Assembly: GCA_037179385.1 (NCBI GenBank)
Contig: CM074179.1
Location: 31,315,903-31,379,902 of the forward strand
DNA from: Holothuria scabra
Lineage: Eukaryota > Echinodermata > Holothuroidea > Aspidochirotida > Holothuriidae
Length of the DNA: 64,000 bases
Reading direction: 5' to 3'
Both the position numbers and the translations under genes were made by a program. The notes below the pieces were generated by a model, which was given only the letters and a program-made list of their open reading frames with translations, made no database searches and had not been told where the DNA came from. Shown one piece after another: positions 47,818 through 60,506 of the stretch. Numbering within the stretch: the first letter of the stretch is position 1; every line of letters begins with the position of its first letter.

Positions 47818-48222
47818 AGTCCAAAGGGAATTTGCCATCTGCTTCATCTGCTGTAGGACCTGCTACTGCTTTGGCATTGTCAGTCTGTTGTCCGTCAAAT
47901 TTAATACACTATTTCATGCAAGGTTGGTTATATGCATATTTAAAGAACTTTGTACTCAGAAAACTAGACTTGCCAAAAACAGCCTCAGAGGTGTAAGCGA
48001 AGGCAACAAATACAGTGGAAACGAAGGATTCATCCGACCAACAAGTGAATTCCATTCACACACGAGTAATAGGTTTATGGTCTCATTACATGCAAAAAAA
48101 ATTCCTCGATCAGGGAATTTAATGATGTTCTTTGACATGCTGGGTAAGACAAAGAATTTCGATTGCCTATCTTCGAATCTGCGTATGCAATATTCGTAGT
48201 TATCGTTACCGGCGTTGACAGA

Positions 48223-48428
48223 ATGAAACAAACCGTTAAAAGAATCATAAATGTTTTCATGGCGTGCTGTATTGGATGCCTGTTTTTCTTGTTCTACTTG
48301 GAATCTGGACTAACGACGAGGTTAAAGGTACCTATTGACTTTACCAAAGTAAAGCGTCCAAAAATTACTTTGGAAGCAAATCATCGAATCTTTAACATTG
48401 CTGACATGTGCGATAGAATATGCAATAG
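48223..48428 (+). CDS. ST8SIA-like: Gene C exon 1 (start, anchor and stem fused)
   Basis: Starts MKQTVKRIINVF, continues through a hydrophobic anchor and ends IADMCDRICNR at donor ag|gtaagt. The last residues match the end of exon 2 in genes A and D (SKVCNKICDR), so one exon here covers what two exons cover in gene B. An in-frame upstream ATG at 48163 is an alternative start. It would add a second hydrophobic stretch and is less likely. Confidence 0.72.
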
Positions 48429-51400
48429 GTAAGTTTTATAAGTACCTCAAACATTTGCTGTCACTACCTACTGCATGAAGTTTGACCTTTATACGACGGC
48501 AGGAAATAAGCTCCGGTATAAAGGCTGCTCTCACGACATGTTAAGGTCGCAGATTACTTTCTGACGGGTAGGTCCTGAACTTAGTTCCAGCAATGTGGCA
48601 ATAGGCATGGGAGTCGCAGAGATTCAAAATCCACATGATAGTATGTCAAGAAAAATCGTAAGCGAAGTCCTATAATGTACTACTGAAATGTTTGAATGTC
48701 GCTGTCATGTCTTGATATGTTCCAATTGGGCCTAGCAGATACTTTGGAACCATGAGGAAGGAACAGTGATGATGTCTGTATCAAGTGTCACAAACCAAGT
48801 AGAATGAGTCTTATTCGAACAGCCTTATTATCAATTAAAACCCACTGGACCCATCGTCAAGACCCAGTGTGGGTATCTATATACCAATTGTGTCGCAAAC
48901 CCACTAGAATAAGCCTTCTCCGAACATTTTATACCTCAGTCCATGAATATTATGTGAACATGAAATTTTGACATTTCAATCAATATTTAGTGCTATGAAA
49001 TGTACACTTTTTGATATTTCAGTCTTAAGGTTTGCTGTAAGTGGAAGATCACTGCCCTGTAGTCTCCTACCCCACAATTTCTATTGATATTTTTGGTCCA
49101 CGGGATAGTGTCCTAATCATTTTCTAGTACAATTTTGAAATGTCATAGTTTGCCTAAATTGTTACAATAGGTGTTAACGAAGTGCCGAAGGTATTTAAGC
49201 TTCACTCATTAGAAAGAGAGATGCTTTAGAACTTTTTAAACAACATAGCCTACCCGTTGAATCAGGAATTTTGACGAGACCCTAAATTTGTAGGTTTATC
49301 AGTTACCAAATGCAGCTCAAAGTCACCCAGGCATAAACAAAGATAGAAATTGTTCTGCTTGTTAAATCACCAAACTTCCTTCTCGCTTATGGAAGAAGGT
49401 GAAGAATTATAGGGTGTTTTTCGACTAATCATGGTTTTTAAACTTCGAAGGAATTGTGCATCTCAAGTTTAGCTGGACTACACATTTGTTCAAATACATT
49501 TTAAAATTAGTAAAGTTTATTTGAAAAGTGAGTCTTGGTACTTGAAGTTTGGTAAGAGTCACAATTACATTTTCATGTCTTCGTCTGATAATGCATCCGC
49601 AGTGCTTACATGTCCTTTTCACAATACCCGTCGAAGTTCCATTATGTTATTTATGCCATATCCAGCCTGAAGGGACATTACAAATGATGGATTACTGACC
49701 AACATTTAACATGTCTTCAAGTTGTCTTCAGAAACCTGGCAAAATAAGATCACCTTCTAATGCTTTATTTTTTAATGTTTCAACTTTTGGTATTTGCTCT
49801 ACCATCAACTTATGCCATATCAAAGTTCCATTATCATTTGAATAAACTGGATTTTTTGCAGTAATCATTTACGCAAATTACAAGTTGTTCACTTACATCA
49901 TGTCGTGACATATACTTTCTATGGAAGGCCTTAATTCTTAATATAACTGAAAAGCTTCAATAGAAGGCGAAATCTCACAAATGGAAGATTGATTAGTACA
50001 CTGAAGATTGATTTAATGTAGGCTATAGTACAGATTAAAAGTAATATACAACTTCATTACTTCTATGATCGCGACCATGAAGAATTGAAAAACATGGCGT
50101 CTCGACATGTCCGATAGCGACGTGGACGATTGTTTAATAACGATAAGAAATCGCAGATAATTGACCTTTGAGCTTTACCAATTGTCCGGTCCACAACCCG
50201 AACAAACAGTGAGTGTTTAAGGGTTTTTAGGCTAACCACAAGAACGCGTCACTACACGTCAAAGTTTGAAAATCAAGGTCAACAAATATAAGGCTAAAAG
50301 GCTACGAAAAAACAAAAGACAACGAAAAAAGACAACGAAATTTGTCATGTTGTTAATATAACTTCCAAGCAATGTTTAAAGCAACATTCTAGATATATTT
50401 ACATGCCAAAACATAATGAGCCATTTACACACCTTATCCTACGATTAAGTTTTATCCCCACTTTTATGTTTCGAAAAGCAAACCGAGTATCAATTTCCAA
50501 ACCCATTGAAATGCAATTTAATGTACTCTAGCGTAACAAAAAGAATTTTCTGCAATGAAAATTGATAGGACTTCAGAAAAATTTGGCCCTGAAGTAGAGG
50601 AGGTTTCACTTTCCTCAGAACATTGGGGACAAAAAGATACCTTACTGTTCCACACGAGCAGAGACTTAGATTTTTTTCAACTCAAGGGGGTGGAAGGTTG
50701 GATTACGTCAAATTTGAAAGTGTGCACGCGAAGCGTGCGTGGATTACGTCAAGTTCGAAAGTCGCGTGCACGGCGAGCGCAAAAGGCGAAACCCTTAACG
50801 TGTGGGGTCAAGGGGAGGAGGCCTCTTGGGTTTTGACAAATATCAGAGATTATGCTGAGGAAGGGAATGAAGCGTGACGAAATTTTGGTAGTTTAATGGT
50901 TTGAAAACCATTTGTGATAGAGCAGAGCATGATTAAACTTAACATTAAAATAAACTTGGTCGATGTCATTCCTCAGCCTGCGCAAAGTTAAATATAGTTC
51001 AAAGGCCTTTAGGAATTTGAGGGAAATCGGAAATTGATTCGAATGGGCACCCATACATCATTCACCTATGCGCCACTAAGACTATTGAGTGTAAACAGTC
51101 AATTGCGCGCGAAGCGCAAAGAAATTTAGCATTAGGATTATTGTACACTAACGTTGAACACTCTGAATGATGTTGATGGATATTAATGGATGAATTGATC
51201 TCAGGAAAGTTGATGAAGACGCATCCATTATTAGTTCCAGCAATGTTTATCTCACGATACTCCTGCAGACGTAGGATGAAGATATTTTTCCTTGAGAAAT
51301 AATCTGATACAAATTGACGAATGCACTCACATGGGTGCCGAAATTTTGTATTATAAGTCATTTATTTCAATGATGGACTCTGCGTCTAGACATCTGTCTA

Positions 51401-54400
51401 GTTATGTCACTATCTTTAACCGTTCTAAAGGTATAACTCTTCAAAGTTTGGATGTTTCCGAAACAACTTGTTGCTTAAGCAAAAAAGGTGATGTCGAGTG
51501 TTGCGTGTTGAAATTTCTGTTGTTAACCTTATACTAATTCTCTTAATTACTCATATGACAGTTTATGGTTCGGTTAATGACACTGAAGATTTTCAAGGGC
51601 ACAATTTTAAGTTCCAAAATAAACCCCTCGGGACAAACTAATGTTACAACTGCCTTTGAAATGAAGATTGTTTAAACAAAGGATAACATAAGCCATAAAT
51701 AGCATGTCCCTCTCATAACATCACAAAATTTCCATGTTTAGCCCATGTTTATTAATGATGATGAACCAATCAGAAATTGTCCTCTACCATGATCACTTTT
51801 TGACGGATTTTAATGGGAATTACGGCTATTTGGTTTTCAATGCTTTTTAATCGAATTCCCAATGTAGTCATTTTCATGTCACACCTGCTTTCAGATAATT
51901 TTAAGATTTTCATCTGAGATGGTTTCAAAAAGGTGAAGGCAAAAAAAACACCTTTCGTTGCATCCTTTAATTCTCTGCCTCTCCATACCGAAACCCATCG
52001 GCCTATGCAATCAAGAAACCAACCTTATCGGGTCAATGACTAATGCGCATATGTTTGATACTTTATGGACAAGAAAGAAAGGAATCAATGAAACTGGCAG
52101 GTGAGCGGAGCTGGCAAAAAATTGGGTGTTTAAGCACTTCTGAGGTCACGTGCACGTTATATAGTTTATTTGGTTGGACTCCAAGTTATAAATTTTTATA
52201 AACAAATCGAAAATTATCCTCATCATTAGGATATACTACGTGCCGTTCCTGCAGCAGTGTAAATACCGCTATTGACCGAACTGAATTCTGGCCAGTGTAA
52301 CCAAAGTTATCATCTCCGGTTATTTTTTCATTTAACAGGTCACTTTACAAGGATTTCAATATAAAAGTAAATGGTGTGATGAAACTATATAGCGAACCAA
52401 ATAAACAAGAGTTCAGAGAACGCTCAACAACTTCACTTAGAACGTATCTGACGCGTACTGTAAAAATTTCCAGATAAGCTTTTAGCTTTGTATTGTGTAG
52501 AAATTCTTTGTTAGGATTAGGAATTACAGTAGGGAGCAGTGTTGTAGTCGAGACCCGCATATCCGAGACCGAGACCAGAGGGTGCCGAGACTGAGACCAG
52601 GGGTACCATTCGAGACCGAGACCGACAAGGTCCGAGACTGAGACCGAAAGTACTTGTTGCATAGGAAAATAAACTGTCCACAATTTTGAATACTGGACCT
52701 TTTTACCTAAAATAACCTTAGTTATTTTATGCTCTGAAATGACATGTAGCACCAAAAGCGCATCATCGATATCATTGATTTTGTACATGTCTATCATATG
52801 TATGACTGCATGCAACAGGGGCTGGGGGCTGTGGCCCAAAATTGGCCAATTCCTGGCTTGCTAAGTCGGACAGACTTCAGTGCATCAGTGGGGCAGAAAT
52901 TATGCCCTAGTTGGGGATCTAGAAAAGTGCAAAAGGTGTCTGCCCTTGAGAAAAAAGAGTCCCTTACGGTTATGGTCATACGCGAAAACATGGAGCTTCC
53001 AGTTGCCTGAAAAAACATAGAAGGAATAACTTTTAAACACTAACCCATTTTTTTTCTTATGTGGCCATCATTGCCGTAAAGAACCCTTTCTCACGGGGGG
53101 TGACTTTTCCCAATTCCAGGTGTCCAACCAGAGCATAATCTCTGTGCCATTGAGGAACCAAAGTCCGCCCGATTCGGAAAGGTAATGTCCATTTGTGGGG
53201 TGGCAGCCCCTAACCCCCCCCCCCTCCAGTACGGCGCAGGTGGCCCTGCTGCAGGGCTTAACACACAGAATGAAGATAAAGGGCCTGCCCTCTCACCCCA
53301 ACCTACAATTATCGTAGTAGTCTACACAAATGACCTAAAATTGGTTCAGTTCTTTGATTGGCAGCTAGCCTAAACAATGTAAAGCATTAAAGCTTATATT
53401 ATACAGCATAAATTGTACTTGAGTGTTTGGATTTATACACATTGCTCTTTTATAGTGACCCTGATGCAATGAACTGATATTAGCGACTGGAAGAGGATGA
53501 ATTTTAGACAATTGTGGGAGAGGCTTAAGTAAGAATGTTAGAAGAATTGGTGAGAGATTCGGGTTTTTAAGCCCTTATAGATAGAGTGTGTGGGCTCATT
53601 ACTCTATATGAATACGTTTTTCCTCAATTAGCCTATTTTTCAAAGCAATTGGCGTTTTTGAAAAGTACCCTCAGTCTATGAGTTTATAAATGTAAGGTCA
53701 CAAGGTGAGGTCCAGTGAAGTAAGCACTTTTTCTGTGAAGGGGGGCATGCAGTTTGTTGAGTGATTGCCAGTAGAGCCAGGGGTCCAAGGGAAAGGGTTT
53801 TCCTCTCCCCTTTGAAAATTCCTGGCATTTTCAAAGAGCTTTTTTGGGGTCTTAACATGCAATCAGATGCCATGTACGCTACCGGTGCCTAATCGAAGTA
53901 AAATTTAGTTTTAAATTTGCATACTTTTAGGAGCCAAAATAAAAGAGCATCAGTGATGGGCCTAAGGACACGGGAGCATGTCCGTTTTTTTATTTTTATG
54001 CACGAAAAAGGTAATTATACCATAAATACAATACTATCAAACTTGAGCTCCGCCATCAGTAGGTGTGAAGAGGAAAGGAAATTTTGAAAAATCTCTACTC
54101 CTTAGATGGTCGAAAATTGTGTTTTCATGCTTTAAAACTGTACTTAAATGGTCTTTATTTTAAGCTTTCCTTTGCAATTATAACATTAAATGAAATGGCA
54201 TTTAATCTTCAAGGGGAAACGACAACATTGAAACAACAATTGAAAATATGCTTATGTTTCCCTATTTTAACTCTTGGCTAAGTTCAAGATCCGAGGAATT
54301 GATAAAATTGTACATGTAACTGGCCGAACTCCCGACTATAAATGTTTTAAATCTAACACCTGTTGCACTATAAATGATAAAACTATTGGACATCCCCCAC

Positions 54401-57400
54401 TCCCTCGCCCCTTTCTCGCACATCTTCACCGGCTGCGGAACGAGCCCAGGGATGGCTCCTTCCCCCCTTGGTTTTTTTTTTCTTTGGTGTTGTTGGTGTC
54501 CTTACGGGCAATCTGGTGCCACATATGCTACCTTCTGTGAGGAAGGGGTGGGGTGGCATGGCCCAATGCCCCTCCCTGGGTACTTCACTGGTGGGGTAAG
54601 ATAAAATTTATTTATTTCCATCATAAAATAACAATGAACAAAAAGCACTCACTTAAAAAATAAATAAATACATAAGTAAAATGATCTATACATCTTACAA
54701 TGTACGTAACACTTCAATTTTTTATTTTTAGAGATTACTTATCTTATTTAAATAAAAAATAAAAACAATAAAATTTAGGCGGTGTCGAAGCGAGACCAAG
54801 ACAGTTTCCGAGACCTAAAGGGTCCGAGACCGAGACCACAGGGTGTTGAGACCGAAACCAGGGAAAGCCGGTCTCGAGACCGAGACCGGTCTCGAGCAGT
54901 ACAACACTGGTAGGGAGTCCAGTGTTGTTGGTCAGTTGAAAATTTCTTCTTCAAAAGTGGTGATTGGCGCTCATGACAGCACAGCAGATTCCGTGGACCC
55001 AATCACCCCAAAATTAGTGGTGTTTGGTAAGCTTGGTTAGTTTAACTACCGTTCAGTTTAAGAATGAACCACGAATCCTATCCAACATCCTTCCACCTCT
55101 CTGCACAATTTGTGAAAGCTTGTACACTTTCGTAACATACCTACCCGTCCTAAAATGAAAAGACTTGTCTTTTTTCCAAATCTTGATGAATATCGACTTC
55201 CTCTACACACAAGCATCAAAGTGTTGGATATCATGACCTTAAATAATGATTTGTTTAGTAAACTTGCTGGATAATAATTGTAGTGCATTTCTGAGGTTTC
55301 TTTACCTTTCAATCCTGTACACAGGAACTTGCCAACATGTCTAGCTTCAACAAAACAACTATAAAATGAAAATTTAATTCTATTATCTTGTAGACAAATG
55401 AAGTCCTGTTTTGAGTCATCTTCTTCTATCTTAGTGTACGATGAGACTGAACCACACAATGCGACTTTCGGGCAACCATCTTTTAAGACATTTGATTTAA
55501 CAGAATTAGGCAAGCGCATGAGGGAGAGATGGAAGACTAAAAGACATTTATGTCCTGTTACTGATCTAAACCCGTCGTTAAATACCATGACAACACGAGA
55601 AAGCTGTGCAATCATTGGAGACGGGGAAATCCTCATGGATGGTGGATGTGGACAAAATATCGATGCCCATGACTTTGTACTGAGAACTAGTTTGGAAAAC
55701 GTTGTGAAGGGGAGCACAGACGATGTCGGGAGTAAGACAAGTATGATTATGATGGATGAAAGTTTAGTTAGTAAATTACACAATATGCTGATGAAACACT
55801 CTTCCCAGAACAAAAATGAGAGTACAAGTTTATTACGACAACTGTTTTCAATAAAAGGAGTTATATTGTGGTATCCGTTAGCAATGGATAATGATACCGC
55901 TGAAAAACTGCAAGAGGCTGCTTTAGTCCTTTCCAAAGAGAAACTGCAAGTCCAATTTGCTTTCAGCATTGATTCTTATGTTTCATTTATTACATGGTAA
56001 GTTATGTCTTTTATTAATGCTTCGCCACGTCACAAATTGGGACAGAAAACATAACGAACGAAATCAGGTGTGTGGTACATGTCATGAAAAATGAGACTGT
56101 TACACTGTTTAAAAAAGAAAATAATGGAATTTTACAGTGAAAGCACTGTCAGCTAGGATTCCCGTGGAAGCCGTTTTTCTACAGTTTTGTTTTAGAGCAG
56201 CTATATCTTAAAGAAAATGTATGTATGTAATCATTTTTCCGTGACTGAATACTACATTTGAAGGTCATTTTAGTGTTCAGAAATAAAAGTGGTTTCCTGT
56301 GTACCGTTTATTGGACTTATACAAAAATCTGTAAAATAACAGGTCGAGCACCGGAATCCCAGGTGCCAGTATTACTGTAAAATAGCGACATTTTAAACAG
56401 TGTATAAAAGAATCTGTGGGTGAGTAAAGAAACGCGTTTACCAAAAATGTTTATTAAAGCTACAGAGAACGATTGGGTGTTGGTTGGACAAAGGAATTGG
56501 AGTTTTATGAACTTGTTTGACACCATGCTATTTGTCTTGTGAAAATATGCAGCAGCCATTGCATATTTACAGAACAGGCGTTCTAAAACATGACATAAGG
56601 GTTAAATTCAATGTCAGTGTTCTGGCATTTATTTATGGCGGGCCTGGTGGCTATTCGTTCCTATGTATTATATCACTTACAGCATAATCCACAAGTTTTC
56701 TAGTTTGTGCTGTCCTTTGTCAAACGAAGATGACGGTTCTCATAACGCTTGTGTTTGTCCAGACGAATTAAGTGCAATTTTTATATAGCTACGAAGAAAT
56801 TAGAACTAGAACCTATCAAGGCAGATGTATGATCATAAGATTGATGTAGAGTAAAGTATGGAGGAAAACGTGGTTTGCAATGAGCCACCTTTTTTGCTTC
56901 AATTTGTCAACACGTTTAAATTCTAAACATGTTTAGAAATAAGCCGCTAAATGTTTAGCAGTTAAACGTTGTTAAATGCCAACCCTTACTTCAAATCCAG
57001 ATATGGATTGATATCTGGATATATTTGGTTAAATACAGCCTTTATATGGCCATATCAAGCCAGATATACAGCCAGATTTAGATGCGCTTATATAATTTAT
57101 CAAGGTTTATATGGCCATATCAAGTCAGATATAAATTGATGAACTACCTTCCCAGATATGCAAATAAAGTTTTATATGGCCATATAAAGCCAGATATAAA
57201 TTGATGAAATGCCTTCCAAGATATGCAAACGAAGTTTGATATGGTCATATCAAGCCAGATATAAAATGATGAAATGCCTTCCCACATATGCAAATAAAGT
57301 TTTATATGGCCATATCAAGCCAGATATAAATTGATGAACTACCTTCAAAGATATGCAAATAAAGTTTCATATGGCCATATCAAGCCAGATATAAATTGAT

Positions 57401-59474
57401 GAAATGCCTTCCAAGATATGCAAACGAAGTTTGATATGGCCATATCAAGCCAGATATAACTGATAAAAATACCATGACAGAATTACATATAAACATTTAC
57501 ATAGCCATATTAATACTTTTTGGTTTAATTTGTGTACCTGTCCTACATAAAGACCTTCTCTGGAAGCTGAACAAGTATCAGCAAACCAAACTCAGAACAT
57601 TCAAACTACATTCAGCCATATCATACTAACATATGCAAATGACTTTCCAATGTGGGTGTGGTCAGGAATTTAGGGCCCTGGTTTTCTTTTTATTGTGATT
57701 AAGGAAGTATTATGTGAAAAACCATGAAACCTTCAACAAAATTTATGTTGGGATATTGCCTCATAAGATAATTTAAACCAACAATGCAGTGTAACATTTA
57801 AAAGTAATAATTTCAAAGCAGTTTTTTTCTTCACTATTAAGTAATTTTACAACTTCAAATAAGTCAATGTTATACGATTGCCATGTAACTTTGTTATAGA
57901 TGTTCAGATAGCCCTTAACATTATGCTGGCTCTGGCTTGAGTTCCTCTCCCTTTGTTTGTCAGTGCCCGTTTTGATGTACTTAAAAAGCACACACTGGCT
58001 CAGTAGGCTTCTGATACGCTTTACACAAAGGAAGTGCACAAATAAATTTTGGTCCAGTCATATATGGTTCAGATATGCAATATATGTGCACCATACTTGT
58101 TCTTTAATATGGGATCAATACAGTAAGTCTTGATATAAACCAGATATGACACTCCTTTATTTGGGATCAATACAACACGCCTTTATATAAACCAGATATG
58201 GTACTGCTTTATATGGGATCAGAATGGAATAGCTTTATATAAGCAATATATAGCATTGCACTATATGGTTCATATCTGTTCCAGGTAAAGACCTGATCCA
58301 GATAAAAATTGATTAGGTCTGGTTCTGGCACAGATCAAGGTTATATCTGCCCATTTTTTTTATCTGGCCCAGATATAAATCCCATATATGGAATTCCATA
58401 TCTGGCCCATATCTGGATTTGGAGAAAGGGAAAAGTTTAGGTAGGATATGAGACTCCCGTGTTCACTTACTAGGCGTGTTATCCAAGTAGGAGCAAAAGA
58501 GTATTTAAATAAGTTTAGTTCCTAAGAAACTTAGCGAAGACTGTAGTTAAGTTGCATTAGGTAAGTGCATGTTGCTCATTTGAACACTGCAAACGAAAGT
58601 GTTGAACACCAACATGTTACAGAAAAAGAACGCACTCTGAAGTTCAAAGCACTTTCTTCTGAATGCTTGTGTTTAGATTCAGGGCAATTCTCATCCACTT
58701 TGAACATGCTTGGACACTTATGTGAACACTGGTTGCTCCATTGTTGAACGCTTTTTTCTAAAAGTCCCCACGACTCTCTGGCGAAGAGCCAAGGGGCGAA
58801 AACCAAACGATTACTCCCGGAGGAGTTCTGCTCCCTTTAGGCGCTTAACGTCCCAAATGGACACCCTGGGAGCTCCGCCTCCATGATCACGGATACTCCT
58901 GCGCCAGGTAGGCACGTCGAACCTTTATTAGAAAGCATCCCGTATATGAATGCTTCCATAGCGCCTCAAACGTGCGAATTCTAAATGCCTTTGCAACAAA
59001 TTCTTCAACATTCACAATCATGAACTACAGAGTTCGAACGCTATAGTTAAGAATTCGAAAAGGATAATTATAAGGACATTTCAACTCTATAGACACGTAA
59101 GGTGTCCACAATTTGGTGCCTGTTCTAAAGTTGAACGCTTGACTTTGCAGTGAAGCAATTAAAAACACTATTTTGAGAAATTTTTGTATTTTATATCATA
59201 CCATTAACCATTTAGGAATTCGACGATGGTGAAAACTCCTTCGCTTGGTCTAATTGGACTATCGGTAGCCCAGACGTTTTGTAACAATATATCTTTGTAT
59301 GGGTTTTACCCCTACCAAAATGCTTCATCGGTTATTGACTACGGACTCAACCAGTTTAATGTTACTCACTTTGACTTTGAAGAAGAAGGCGTGTTGCTAA
59401 GAATTCTACACCAAAAGCATCCGTTTGAACTACGTGCACATCGGTGCAAGAGGTTAGCACTCTTTGATTCTTAG
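48223..59474 (+). CDS. ST8SIA-like: Gene C: divergent ST8Sia-like protein, three-exon model
   Basis: Join 48223-48428, 55394-55996, 59216-59474: 206+603+259 = 1068 nt, 355 residues plus stop, frame open throughout. It has a type II anchor (FMACCIGCLFFLFYL, about residues 12-26), a short stem and a GT29-like domain. Motif S is good (LGLIGLSVAQTFCNNISL, YGFYPY). Motif L reads SCAIIGDGEILMDGGCG and LRTSLE where active paralogs have GNSG and RANLA, so both usual asparagines are gone. Motif III is IDYG instead of HYYE. The motif VS His is shifted one residue or lost (THFDFEEE). All four disulfide cysteines remain (SCAI, GGCG, TFCN, AHRC). The fold is therefore probably kept while catalysis is doubtful. 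The lack of stops argues for a maintained gene, perhaps a pseudoenzyme. Confidence 0.8.
48429..52528. other. Gene C intron 1, left part
   Basis: No exon or RNA gene recognised. A weak 110-bp repeat (cacaaaccaagtagaatgag / gcaaacccactagaataagc) is at 48790-48925. CG-containing inverted motifs (gtgcacgcgaagcgtgcgt, cgcgcgaagcgc) lie near 50720-51115. Confidence 0.4.
52537..54909. mobile_element. hAT-type transposon, 2.37 kb, with perfect 8-bp TSD
   Basis: Ends cagtgttgtagtcgagac and gtctcgagcagtacaacactg are inverted repeats. It is flanked by an exact gtagggag duplication (52529-52536 and 54910-54917). Both ends carry arrays of gagaccgagacc units in the same direction. No transposase found. 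A MITE (53280-53580) is nested inside. Gene C intron 1. Confidence 0.82.
53280..53580. mobile_element. MITE family 1, copy 3
   Basis: Body homologous to copies at 5503 and 37425 (ttctttgattggcagctag, aacaatgtaaagca, ggaagaggatgaatttta, tgggagaggcttaagtaag). Ends degraded. Confidence 0.65.
54918..55393. other. End of gene C intron 1
   Basis: No feature beyond the pyrimidine-rich acceptor of the next exon. Confidence 0.4.
55394..55996 (+). CDS. ST8SIA-like: Gene C exon 3 equivalent (degenerate motif L)
   Basis: Acceptor ttatcttgtag and donor acatg|gtaagt bound a 603-nt open exon starting RQMKSCFESSSSILVY. It shares the paralogs' framework (CAIIG, IDAHDFVLR, TDDVGSKT, ILWYP) but carries GDGE for GNSG and RTSLE for RANLA. 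Confidence 0.84.
56905..56985. repeat. Fragment related to MITE 8428-8670
   Basis: aacacgtttaaattctaaac and aaatgtttagcagttaaacg match internal parts of that element. Confidence 0.5.
57000..58440 (+). mobile_element. Minisatellite-bearing element, copy 2 (gene C last intron)
   Basis: An array at 57040-57480 of roughly 60-bp units (atatggccatatcaagccagatataaattgatgaa..., tatgcaaataaag) is followed by a unique middle (57480-57780) and a right part with ccagatatggtac words. It matches 26440-27720 in inverse orientation across its whole length. Confidence 0.72.
58745..58870 (-). repeat. Dispersed repeat, inverted partner of 9815-9955
   Basis: cgactctctggcgaagagcc, ccggaggagttctgctcc and cgtcccaaatggac are complements of the 9.8-kb copy in matching order. 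Confidence 0.7.
59216..59474 (+). CDS. ST8SIA-like: Gene C last exon (motif S, altered motif III/VS, stop)
   Basis: Acceptor ccatttag; the first base completes TGG (Trp), then NSTMVKTPSLGLIGL. Motif S is intact. The region after YGFYPYQN is shortened, and motif III (HYYE in gene B) reads IDYG. The tail runs LRAHRCKRLALFDS to TAG at 59472-59474, about nine residues beyond the conserved cysteine. Confidence 0.84.
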
Positions 59475-60413
59475 TGCTTACCTAATGAAATTTAAATGTG
59501 GCAGTCATGCAATATTCTCTGTGTTGCTTCCATCAAAGGCAGTCATTTCCACATGTCCAGGTCATATCATACCTGTACATATGGAAATGGTTGACGGTAT
59601 TAAAAATCACGATAATGTTTACCATATCTGTTTTTACAGTTTTATTTAATTATAAGAATACTCATAATAATTATAAGAATACTCATAAGAATTATAAGAA
59701 TACTCATAATAAGAAATAGCAACCGGACTTGCCAGTTGTATTGACAGTTTAAGAAGGAAATTAAATTGTTTCGTGAAGCGGTGTCTTTCCAGTTGGATCT
59801 GGTATCTTGAAACAATACTACTTTGTTCTAGCAAGCGTTCTTGGGCAACCCTGAGATTCAGTAGCCAGATGAAAACAGAAAGTTATATACTTCATAGTTC
59901 TGAGGCATAACTCTTAATGGACTTTCAAATTGTACTACGATTGATCATGTTGCTGCCATAATACAATATTAGAGCAAGAAAAGTAATTACACATCATTAA
60001 ATCTATCGTCCTAAACAAGCTGAAAGAGCAAGAGCAGTTGCCAAAGCTTACTTTGAAGCAACCCCTAAAGCTAAATATCACAATTTCCTTCTTATTCCAG
60101 TTCAAAGTATCTTTTCAGTAGTTCTGGACTTCAATATTGCACATTCAAGGTTAACCAAGCAGTAACTCTTAGTAAATTCCATGTTGTCCCATTATTCCTA
60201 AGAGCCAATCATGAAGTAAGACGTTCTACTACACTACTTCAAGGTGCAGAGACTGCTCTCTACCTTTAAAGAACTAATTATCTTTCAGTTTCCAGTTACC
60301 GTTGTAGATACGGGGCAAATTATTGTATCACTCTAAGATGAAGACAACTTAATTTTTTATTTCATTTCAAAATTGATCAGTCATTGCCATTTTTCTTCTA
60401 ATCCATTTATTAG

Positions 60414-60506
60414 GAAAGAGATCGAGGACGTCCTAGCGATTTCTCCTCAGAACCAAAGCCTAAAAGGGACTGAAAAATCCAAAGTTTGTAACAAAATATG
60501 TGACAG
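60414..60506 (+). CDS. ST8SIA-like: Gene D exon 2 (93 nt)
   Basis: Acceptor atccatttattag and donor ag|gtgaga. It encodes KEIEDVLAISPQ...TEKSKVCNKICDR, aligned residue for residue with gene A exon 2. It has the same length and phase as exon 2 of A and B. Confidence 0.75.

Noticed and set aside
47252..47996. Long open frames (up to 188 codons) with YIHT or MYVC repeats
   Set aside because: They are translations of the ACAT microsatellite in several frames on both strands.
55058..55969. Minus-strand 303-codon ORF opposite gene C exon 3
   Set aside because: Longest ORF in the window, but it is antisense to a motif L exon, shows no family resemblance and runs into intron DNA.
60005..60190. Candidate exon 1 of gene D in the C-D spacer
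   Set aside because: Short open frames exist, but none has an anchor followed by a phase-2 donor, and they are not conserved in the paralogous spacer near 2.6 kb.
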